NCBI GenBank assembly: GCA_964543295.1
Contig: CAZIXA010000002.1
Span: 1 to 64,000 of the forward strand
Reading direction: 5' to 3'
DNA length: 64,000 bases
Source of the DNA: AE-B3B sp964543295
GTDB taxonomy: Bacteria; Aerophobota; Aerophobia; Aerophobales; AE-B3A
Of the stretch, positions 41,111 to 48,488 are shown piece by piece (position 1 is the stretch's first letter; each line of letters begins with the position of its first letter). The translations under genes and the position numbers were made by a program. The notes beneath the pieces are model-generated. The model was not told the origin of the DNA. It saw only the letters and a program-made list of their open reading frames with translations, and searched no databases.

Positions 41111-42085
41111 ATGAAAGCAATTGTATACACAAAATACGGACCACCGGAAGTTCTTGAATTAAAAGAGGTAGAAAAACCTACTCCCAAGGACAATGAAGTA
41201 CTGATAAGAATATATGCCACAACAGTAACATCAGGGGACTGGCACATTCGAAAGGCTGACCCATTTATTGCAAGATTTTTCAGTGGTCTCATAAGACCAA
41301 AAATAACTGTACTGGGAAGTGAGCTAGCCGGAGAAATTGAAGCAGTAGGCAAAGATGTAAAATTATTTAAAGAAGGTGACCAGGTTTTTGGGTCTGCCGG
41401 TTTTGGACTTGGTGCTAATGCCGAGTATAAATGCCTGCCTGAAGACGGGGTGCTGGCAATAAAACCGGCCAATATGACTTATGAGGAAGCAGCCGCCGTT
41501 CCTTTTGGGGCATTAACATCATTGCATTTTCTTAGAAAAGGAAATATTCAGAGCGGACAAAAAGTCCTTATCTATGGAGCTTCTGGAGCGTTAGGTACTG
41601 CTGCGGTACAGCTTGCCAAGTTCTTTGGGGCAGAAGTTACCGGGGTATGCAGTACCACGAATTTAGAATTGGTGAAATCTCTGGGAGCCGATAAGGTAAT
41701 TGATTACACTAAAGAGGATTTTACCAAAAGCGGTAAGACCTATGACATTATTTTTGACACGGTAGGCAAGAGTTCGTTTTCAGGTTGTGTAAGATCGCTA
41801 AAGCAAAAAGGAATCTATCTTAGAGCTGTCCACATGGTGCTGTCACCAATTGTTCGAGGGCTATGGACTTCAATGACAAGCAGCAAGAAAGTTATAGGTG
41901 GGATAGCAACCGAGCGTAAAGAAGATTTAATTTTCCTCAAAGAGCTTATTGAGACGGGGAAGATAAAACCAGTCATAGATAGACGCTATCCGTTGGAAAA
42001 GACTGCTGAGGCTCACAGGTATGTCGAAAAAGGACACAAAAAGGGAAATGTGGTCATAACTTTAGAGCATACTAACAAAACCTAA
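41111..42085 (+). CDS. Zinc-independent MDR-family NAD(P)-dependent oxidoreductase
   Basis: This 324-residue quinone-reductase-type medium-chain dehydrogenase begins MKAIVYTKYGPPEVLELKEV. It has a GSELAGEIEAVG loop, the nucleotide-binding VLIYGASGALGTAAVQLAKFFGAEVTGVC (about 150-178) and a VIDYTKEDF block. The catalytic zinc ligands of classical ADHs are absent. The substrate is unknown, probably a quinone or enone. A relic of a second copy lies 390 nt upstream. Confidence 0.9.
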   Translation: MKAIVYTKYGPPEVLELKEVEKPTPKDNEVLIRIYATTVTSGDWHIRKADPFIARFFSGLIRPKITVLGSELAGEIEAVGKDVKLFKEGDQVFGSAGFGLGANAEYKCLPEDGVLAIKPANMTYEEAAAVPFGALTSLHFLRKGNIQSGQKVLIYGASGALGTAAVQLAKFFGAEVTGVCSTTNLELVKSLGADKVIDYTKEDFTKSGKTYDIIFDTVGKSSFSGCVRSLKQKGIYLRAVHMVLSPIVRGLWTSMTSSKKVIGGIATERKEDLIFLKELIETGKIKPVIDRRYPLEKTAEAHRYVEKGHKKGNVVITLEHTNKT

Positions 42086-42159
42086 CAAGGTAAGTATACA
42101 GGACAATTTAATATAGAAAATAGGCGTGATAGTGATAAGGGCAAAGTTTGCAACCGGCT

Positions 42160-42339
42160 TCAACCGATGTGTATCTTGATAGCGAATTGCCACGCAATCG
42201 CCTGCTTTTCATGACCTACCCCCATTAATTGTAGCGCTTTTTCAGTTAGAGATAATGGGATAATATTCTCCGGAGCACTCGGTCGGTAGTTTAAGATACT
42301 GTGCGGTCTTGCCCGATTGTACTCCTTGCGCCACTCTTT
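42160..42339 (-). pseudogene. IS3-family transposase C-terminal fragment
   Basis: The minus-strand frame contains KEWRKEYNRARPHSILNYRP followed by SAPE, the hallmark C-terminus of IS3/IS2-type integrase cores. The upstream part of the frame (to 42450) does not match the rest of a transposase, so the DDE core is gone. It marks an old insertion next to a tRNA-like remnant. Confidence 0.8.
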
Positions 42340-42551
42340 TTGTGGATAGACATGTGTCGCATAGCTCAGTTGAATGCGACAATACGGGAAATTCCTCAAA
42401 AGACTCCTCGGTGGCACCCGAATATGAGAAGCTAACATGAATCTGGACACTTGTTAATGTAAACTGGACGGATATGTTCCTAGGTAGGATATGAGAAAGT
42501 ATTCCTCGACTAAGGACATGAAGATGCTCTCATGAAGCGTATTTTAGACGT

Positions 42552-42607
42552 TGGCTCCCCGGACTGGACTCGAACCAGTTGTTGATGAGGTAGGTCCGAT
42601 CCGGAGA
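42552..42607 (-). other. tRNA-like remnant: T-arm, acceptor stem and CCA
   Basis: On the minus strand, a 5-bp T-stem (ACTGG/CCAGT) encloses the T-loop TTCGAGT and is followed by CCGGGGA, G and CCA. The sequence TCTCCGG at 42607-42601 can pair with CCGGGGA as a 7-bp acceptor stem. Only 21 nt separate the acceptor and T-arm, too short for D and anticodon arms, so the gene is truncated. It may be an old integration site. Confidence 0.55.
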
Positions 42608-42622
42608 TTATGGTAAGCTTAA

Positions 42623-43522
42623 TCAAGTGCTCTTTCGGATAAGGAGGCATCTCATTGGTCGGTTGACCTTCACTCCCAGATTCTTGCTCATGTCAGGGAT
42701 ATCCTCATCATCCACCGTGATTTCATAAAGGGTATGCTCAACCCCCTCCGGCAGTTCCTCTAAAATCCTGGTCTGGAGAGTCTCGATATCATATAACCTT
42801 GCAAATGGGGTAGCGAGGGTTGTGGTCGGATCTATAACTTCTCTCGCCTGGGGATCGAAAGCTTTTCCGGGGAATCTATGTACCTCGGTGTATTCGTCAC
42901 ATAAAAGCAGGGGAATAACGCACATTTTTCCCCCGGGTTTAAGGATGTGGCAAGACTGCTTAATGAACTGCCTGTCCTTTTCTCCTTCAAAGTGCTCAAA
43001 GGTATGATGTAAGGAGATTTTATCTACAGATTCTTTTGGAAGAGGAAGAGAAGCAGCGTCTCCCCCGAGGCGAAAAATTCGACCGTCAAGTCTCTTCAAG
43101 CCGGGAGGATAGATCATATCCTGAAGGTAAATTTCTCTACAGGACAAGACCCTATAATAAGAGGATTTCTCCACCCCTACATCCATAAATACGTCTTTAG
43201 CTTGCGGCTCAAGTAATTGGTAGCTCACATAATATTCCAGAGCTTTCTGGTGAAGATAGTCTAACTTGCTCCATTTTGGTGCTCTATAAGTAGGCATCTT
43301 TGAGAATTTTCCTTTATGTTTTTCCAGCCACTCTCTAATCCTGGAAGACTGGAAGTTAATGCGCTGAAAGTTGTTCACTCCTGTTTTTATCAGCTCCCCG
43401 CGGTGGACAGGCTCTACTATATGGTCTACCCTTAGGTTTCCCATGAGTCTAAGCAAAGGAGCTGATAACCTGTTTTCGCCAAAGTATTCCGAAAATTTAG
43501 CCGTTATCTTCTTTAATTTCAT
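42623..43522 (-). CDS. SAM-dependent methyltransferase, class I
   Basis: This 299-residue protein has a Methyltransf_11-like core: FMDVGVEKSSYYRVLS (a diverged SAM-binding glycine motif), then KISLHHTFEHFEGEKDRQFI (motif IV region) and LKPGGKMCVIPLLL (post-motif). The N-terminal 100 residues are not recognised. It may modify a cell-surface or lipid component, as similar proteins beside sugar genes do, but the substrate is not inferable. AGGAGAGG precedes the start on its strand. Confidence 0.78.
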   Translation of the reverse strand: MKLKKITAKFSEYFGENRLSAPLLRLMGNLRVDHIVEPVHRGELIKTGVNNFQRINFQSSRIREWLEKHKGKFSKMPTYRAPKWSKLDYLHQKALEYYVSYQLLEPQAKDVFMDVGVEKSSYYRVLSCREIYLQDMIYPPGLKRLDGRIFRLGGDAASLPLPKESVDKISLHHTFEHFEGEKDRQFIKQSCHILKPGGKMCVIPLLLCDEYTEVHRFPGKAFDPQAREVIDPTTTLATPFARLYDIETLQTRILEELPEGVEHTLYEITVDDEDIPDMSKNLGVKVNRPMRCLLIRKST

Positions 43523-44129
43523 TTGCCTCTCCTGGATTGGTATTTAGCTACACCTCGCCATGAGATTATCATTGTCTGATGTTTCTCGCTAAGATGCCTG
43601 GAGCTTACAAAGGGGCAGTTTTAAGATAACAACCTTTGGTATCAAAGATCAGTTACATCGTTCACGGCCACCCAGGAGATTTGGCCAGGTGGCGGAGATA
43701 GATTATAAAGCCTTAAGGGCTTGGTGAAATAGGACCTTATAAAAATAGCAGATTTTAAAAAATGGGTCAATTTTTTTTCTATACTTTCTTTTATAGGCGT
43801 AGTTTTCTGTCTCGACTCCATCCACCGTCTGCTATTGACTTACACGCTAAATATGTTATATTTTTTGAGGAAGATATATCCCACCGAGGTCGGGGAATGG
43901 GCGCTCAGGATTGGGTAGGTAGGAAAGGAAAATCCCCATTAGAACTGATCAAAGAAGTCTCAATCCAAGATTAACTTGCCGCTTAGATAACCTATAGTTA
44001 ATCCTATTTCACATTGGCAAAGACGACATTTTTAGAGAGAGGGTAGTTTTCTAAAAGATTGCTCTCTGTGTCAAAGCAAAAAAAGATAGCAGGCTTAGAT
44101 AAAGTAAATCAGAGAAGGAAACGGCGAAG
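43523..44129. other. 600-nt intergenic region with one good promoter
   Basis: TTGACT (43835-43840) and TATATT (43857-43862) are 16 nt apart on the + strand. The frame at 43762-43974 starts upstream of this promoter. Only its end (from ATG 43898, 25 codons) would be transcribed, and it matches nothing. GCCACC/GGTGGC copies near 43669-43695 could form a hairpin. No intact gene is seen. Confidence 0.4.
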
Positions 44130-45041
44130 ATGCTTGAACAGACAAAATCCTCTAAATGGGGAAGGTGGTTATCCTTAACGATCTTGATAATAATAGTTGG
44201 CTATGTAATCATTGATGGTTAGCTTACAAACAAGATAGGGCCACACACAGCTGTAGCGGTTTACGAGCCAGGCGGAATAAGGGCCTTGGTTAATAAGACC
44301 GATAAGCCTGAACGACTATGGAAATGGCCAAGAATTTTGGGAACCTCAATAGGGGTGAGGGAGGAGCTAATCAAGGATGAGACAAGGATTGTCAGCACTA
44401 AATTTGCTATGTATACCGCTGACGAGGTCACTGGTAAAGAGAAGGATAGGGAATATGTTCAGGTTTATGTCATTGGTACTGGTTCGCTGGCCCGGATGTA
44501 TTTGAGTTCTTAGCCCAGCGATATAAGGGCATGCAGGAGTCGATTTTCTCCCCATATGTTGAGGATATCAGCCCGGAGGCATCCCAGCAGAGGTTTATCT
44601 TTGGCAAGGGAAGTCGTGATCTTTACCGAGAGGCTTATTGGGCCTATCAGTATGAGAAGTTCCTGGCGGCAAGAGAAGCAGCGTTAAAGGAGATTGAAAC
44701 CCATCGCAGGACCTATGGTGAAGAAGGGGAAGCCGAGAAGCTTGCTCGTTGGCAGGAGGAAAAGTTGGAGCTGGAAAATATCGACAGTGGGAGAGGCTTT
44801 AACGTAGCCGGGAAGCTCCTTCCCAAACATACCTTTCAGTTGGGAAATACCAAAAATCCTCAGTTTAGGATTTTGGTCCTGGCAGGCACTCACGGTGGCG
44901 AGTCGAGGCTGGCTAGGACGATCCTGGAGGGAATTATCCAATTGGCCCATCCCGGCCAGGAGCGCTATAGGCTTTTAGACAAGGGGACCATCCTTTTCGA
45001 CCCTATAGTTGACCCCGGCTGGTTTTAATAACCAGACTCGT
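44130..45041 (+). pseudogene. Broken membrane-anchored M14/desuccinylase-like peptidase
   Basis: ATG 44130 begins a basic segment and one membrane helix (SLTILIIIVGYVIIDG), then an in-frame TAG (44220-44222). The same frame resumes with TNKIGPHTAVAVYEPGG up to 44513. A frameshift moves to the frame of DVFEFLAQRYKGMQESIFSP (from about 44490), which ends at 45028. It includes ILVLAGTHGGESRLARTILE, like the HGxE zinc motif of M14 peptidases. A last shift gives PAGFNNQTR. At least three lesions, so it is non-functional. Confidence 0.7.
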
Positions 45042-45172
45042 GGCGCGGTGACCCGAGGAGGTCCTGGTAATTCGACAGAAGTTATTTCTTTACATCTATA
45101 TTACATTGCTCTTAATTTCTTTCACTTAGGCGCTGCCGCTGCGATATCGTTTATAGTTATAGCTTTCGCTAA
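45042..45172 (+). pseudogene. MalF/UgpA-type permease C-terminal fragment
   Basis: The frame shared with the end of the peptidase relic reads GAVTRGGPGNSTEVISLHLY, then FHLGAAAAISFIVIAF. This is the last-helix region of MalF-type sugar ABC permeases (GGPGNSTE.. LYIY..F). It is fused directly to the upstream peptidase sequence and runs out at the MalG fragment. Confidence 0.7.
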
Positions 45173-45526
45173 GGATTCTTTGAAAGTCTGCCGAAAGAAT
45201 TGGAGGAGGCAGCGTTAGTTGATGGTTGTAATCGTTGGAGGTCCTTCATCCATATTGCCATACCTTTGTCACTTCCAGGGATCTTTTCAACAACTCTGAT
45301 TTGTATTCTTCTAACATGGAATGAATTTTTGCTGGCTCTCGCTCTGACTGGATCAGAAACTTACACTTTACCAGTAGTTATCACAACGTTCTGGACCGAC
45401 AGGGTAATCCTGTGGGGTCCAATATGTGCGGCGGGAGTACTTATTGTAATCCCCATAATTATTTTTGGATTATTAATCCAAAAATATATGGTTGCAGGTC
45501 TAACAATGGGGGCTGTGAAGGGTTAG
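45173..45526 (+). pseudogene. MalG/UgpE-type permease C-terminal fragment
   Basis: The frame reads GFFESLPKELEEAALVDGCN and continues RWRSFIHIAIPLSLPG, the EAA loop of MalG-type permeases, then two further membrane helices and the typical end MVAGLTMGAVKG. The N-terminal two thirds are missing. It could start at TTG 45200 but would make only a 108-residue stub. The MalF and MalG tails being adjacent implies one internal deletion. Confidence 0.75.
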
Positions 45527-45600
45527 CAGATACTTGGAGTATTCGGCGCTTTGTCATAAGATTTTCCTATTTAACTAATACTCAGAAAAGGAGCAGGTAA

Positions 45601-46944
45601 ATGGAGAAAAGTTTATTCCGGGAGTTAAGGCAGAAATTAGAGAGAATACCGCTGGTAGATACACATGAACACTTCATTCTTGAGGATGAGCGCCTAAGTC
45701 TCGCTCTAGATATGTTCTATCTCTTTCCTCATTACGCTTCCTCAGATCTTATCTCGTCGGGAATGCCACATTCTCTGCTGGAAGAAATACGCTGTAGTGA
45801 ATTGCCTTTGGAGGCAAAGTGGAAAAGGTTTCGGCCATACTGGCTCAGGATCAAGAATACAGCTTACTGCAGGGTTCTGAAGATAGTTGCCCAGGACATA
45901 TTTGGAGTTGAAGACATAAACGAGAAGACCTACCGGGTTCTTTCCGAGAGGATAGCTTCCTCAAATAAAAAGGGCTGGTACAGCGAGATATTGCAAGATA
46001 AAGCCAATATAAAATGCTGCTTAGTGAATTTTCTTGGCCAGGGTAATATCTATGCTCCTCCATCTCGAATAGAGGATAGTTTGGACGGTATAGATCAAAA
46101 ACTGGATATGAGGATTCCTTCCTTGGGGCTTGATATATTAAAGCCAGTAGGAGTCTTCGACGGGTTGGTAAGTATCTGGAATCTTAGGCAGATACGAAGA
46201 TTGGAAAGGGATTACGATACGAATATACATACCCTGGACGATTTACTTAAGGTGCTGGATTTATCTTTTGAAGCGAGAGTAAAAGAGGGGATAGTGGGAG
46301 TGAAGACAGTTCTCGCCTACAACCGTATTATTCGCTATGAGAAGACTACTAGATATCAGGCTGAGAAGATATTCAATCGTATATTTGATCACCTGGGAGA
46401 GGGAATATCTTGGAGAGAAGCTAAACCTTTACAGGATTTTCTTATGCATCAGGTTATTCGCCGGGCTATAGAAGCAGAACTTCCCATCCAGATTCATACC
46501 GGTTTCCAAGAGGGTAGTGGCAATATTATCACTAACAGCAACCCTACGCATTTGGTGAACCTTTTCATCCAGTATCCTCAGGCTAAATTTGATGTCTTCC
46601 ATGCCTCTTATCCTTATACCGGCGAGCTTATTACTCTAGCCAAGAACTTTCCTAATGTTTATATGGATCTGTGCTGGATGCACATAATCTCTCCTTATGC
46701 TGCCAGAAGGGTCCTCTCTGAATTGATAGAAACTCTTCCCTCCAATAAAATATTTGGATTCGGGGGTGACTATTTAATTGTAGAAGGAGCCTATGCTCAT
46801 GCTAAAATAGCTCGTGACAACATAGCCAAAGTTCTCACAGAAAAGATAGAGGAGAACTATTTTTCTCTATCAGAGGCATTAGAGTTTGCCCGAAAGATCC
46901 TGCGTAATAACCCCTTGGAAGTGTTCAATGTTGGTTCTGCCTGA
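45601..46944 (+). CDS. Amidohydrolase-superfamily metal-dependent hydrolase
   Basis: This 447-residue protein has the TIM-barrel amidohydrolase signatures. The first metal His pair is in VDTHEHFILED (about 20-30), IQIHTGFQEGSGN has the His near 300, DVFHASYPYTGEL follows, and the acidic residue is in FGFGGDYLIVEGAYAH. Closest in feel to the Amidohydro_2 family. AAAGGAGCAGG precedes the ATG. Its position after sugar permease relics and before dehydrogenases suggests sugar-acid or aldonate catabolism (inference). Confidence 0.83.
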   Translation: MEKSLFRELRQKLERIPLVDTHEHFILEDERLSLALDMFYLFPHYASSDLISSGMPHSLLEEIRCSELPLEAKWKRFRPYWLRIKNTAYCRVLKIVAQDIFGVEDINEKTYRVLSERIASSNKKGWYSEILQDKANIKCCLVNFLGQGNIYAPPSRIEDSLDGIDQKLDMRIPSLGLDILKPVGVFDGLVSIWNLRQIRRLERDYDTNIHTLDDLLKVLDLSFEARVKEGIVGVKTVLAYNRIIRYEKTTRYQAEKIFNRIFDHLGEGISWREAKPLQDFLMHQVIRRAIEAELPIQIHTGFQEGSGNIITNSNPTHLVNLFIQYPQAKFDVFHASYPYTGELITLAKNFPNVYMDLCWMHIISPYAARRVLSELIETLPSNKIFGFGGDYLIVEGAYAHAKIARDNIAKVLTEKIEENYFSLSEALEFARKILRNNPLEVFNVGSA

Positions 46945-47227
46945 TTCGTGAAGAGGCACTAAACTTTTGGTCCCCAATCCCTGAATGAGGTTCGGAGATT
47001 CTGTTTTCCGCCTCCTGTAGATCGTCCCTCCTGAAGTACCTTCTACCGGTTAGCCACTCCTCGTTCTGCTCATCGATAAGATCTTTCCATGTTTTTCCCT
47101 TATTTTGGAGGAATGATGACCTTTTTGTCAAGGCCATCCGATTTTGCAGAAACTGTAGGGCATGGTCTTTCCAGAAACTAGTATCATATATCTTTGACAT
47201 CCCCTGCCAAACACATATAATTGTCAT
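46925..47227 (-). CDS. Hypothetical protein, doubtful
   Basis: This 100-codon minus-strand frame overlaps the amidohydrolase 3' end by 20 nt. The composition is protein-like (WKDHALQFLQNR, TWKDLIDEQNEEWLTGRRYF), but there is no ribosome site before the ATG and no recognised family. It may be a fragment of a lost gene. Without it, 46945-47282 would be empty. Confidence 0.3.
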   Translation of the reverse strand: MTIICVWQGMSKIYDTSFWKDHALQFLQNRMALTKRSSFLQNKGKTWKDLIDEQNEEWLTGRRYFRRDDLQEAENRISEPHSGIGDQKFSASSRIRQNQH

Positions 47228-47282
47228 GCAAGAGCTGCAGGGAAAGTGAAGATGTAGTTGAAACGAAGAAGGAGGAGGATTG

Positions 47283-47417
47283 ATGAAAGAAAAGATGAGA
47301 GCTATTGTATTTGAGGGCAGGCATAAGTTTGGATTGAAAGATGTGCCTGTTCCTCAACCGGGAGAAAAGGAGGTTTTGATAAAGGTGGATACCTGTGGCG
47401 TCTGTGGAGCCGGGTGA
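47283..47417 (+). pseudogene. N-terminal fragment of a zinc-type alcohol dehydrogenase
   Basis: A good ribosome site (GGAGGAGG) precedes ATG 47283. The frame reads RAIVFEGRHKFGLKDVPVPQ, then KVDTCGVCG, exactly the first 40 residues of a zinc MDR enzyme up to the catalytic Cys. It then stops at TGA 47415. The following 30 codons in another frame (EPGEDSYETLEVVKK) look like the tail of a different protein, so an internal deletion has joined two genes. Confidence 0.7.
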
Positions 47418-47451
47418 AGATAGTTATGAAACCTTGGAAGTGGTAAAAAAA

Positions 47452-48477
47452 ATGGTACAGGCAAAATTAGTCTCAACGGAAAAGATAAAATTAGAAAAGG
47501 TAAAGGTCCCTTCCGTAACCTCGGATGAGGTTTTGATTCAGGTAAAAGTTTGTGGGATATGTGGCTCTGATATTCATGCTTATAAAGGTAGGCATCCCTT
47601 TGTTCATCCCCCCATAGTTTTAGGGCATGAATTTTCCGGGTTGGTTTCTGAAGTTGGTTCAGGGGTCAAAGCCATATCAAAAGGGGAAAAAGTAACCGTT
47701 GAGCCCAACCTAGTCTGCGGTGAGTGCTATAACTGCCTCCGTGGACGATATAATATCTGTCTGAATCTGAAGGTCATTGGATGTGTCGGTCATAATGGTG
47801 CCTTCACTGAATACATTGTCGTGCCCAAAGATAAAGTTATAAAAATACCTCAAGGAATTTCTTGGGATGAAGCAGCTCTAATAGAACCTGCAGCGGTAGC
47901 TGTTCATGCAGTGAAAAAGGCAGAACAAAGGGTAGGAGACAGAGCAGTTGTCCTCGGAGCCGGACCAATAGGTCTTTTGGTTATGCAAGTGGCTAAAGTG
48001 AGCGGGGCTAAAGAGGTGATTGTAACTGATCTACTTGATTATAGATTAAAGAAAGCCCGGGATTTGGGGGCCGATCGGGCCATAAATTCGAGCTCAGAGA
48101 ATTTAGTAAATCTTATTAAAGAAGACTATGGCGAGAGGATTGATCTTATCTATGATTGTGTAGGTATTGAAGAGACAGTCTCTCAGGCTATTCAGATCGT
48201 CCGCAAAGGAACCAAGATCCTCATAGTGGGAGTGCCGGAGGGAAAAATAGGGGTTAACTTAGCTTATGTTCAGGACAGAGAACTTGAGCTTTTGGGAAGC
48301 TTAATGTACGTAAGGGAAGATTTTACAACCGCCCTGGAGCTAATTCACCAGGGAAAAATCAAGGTAAGACCCCTTATAAGTCATCATTTTACCCTGGAGG
48401 AGATCGATAAAGCCTTCCAGAAAATTCTGACCATGAAAGAAGAGGTTCTTAAGGTACTGATCCATCTCCAGAGCTAA
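47452..48477 (+). CDS. Zinc-dependent alcohol/sorbitol-type dehydrogenase
   Basis: This 341-residue MDR enzyme has catalytic-zinc ligands in VCGICGSDIH and LGHEFSG, a structural-zinc loop CGECYNCLRGRYNIC, and the NAD fold AVVLGAGPIGLLVMQVAKVSGAKEVIV. It resembles sorbitol, threonine and galactitol dehydrogenases. The frame is open to 47395, but the family start is MVQAKLVST at 47452, preceded by GGAAGTGG. A broken homologue lies just upstream. Confidence 0.92.
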   Translation: MVQAKLVSTEKIKLEKVKVPSVTSDEVLIQVKVCGICGSDIHAYKGRHPFVHPPIVLGHEFSGLVSEVGSGVKAISKGEKVTVEPNLVCGECYNCLRGRYNICLNLKVIGCVGHNGAFTEYIVVPKDKVIKIPQGISWDEAALIEPAAVAVHAVKKAEQRVGDRAVVLGAGPIGLLVMQVAKVSGAKEVIVTDLLDYRLKKARDLGADRAINSSSENLVNLIKEDYGERIDLIYDCVGIEETVSQAIQIVRKGTKILIVGVPEGKIGVNLAYVQDRELELLGSLMYVREDFTTALELIHQGKIKVRPLISHHFTLEEIDKAFQKILTMKEEVLKVLIHLQS

Positions 48478-48488
48478 AGAGGATTCCT

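Noticed and set aside
43660..43720. Possible tRNA-Leu start (CCAGGTGGCGGAGA) near 43685
   Set aside because: The anticodon arm cannot form a 7-nt loop and no T-arm or acceptor partner follows; probably chance or a simple hairpin.
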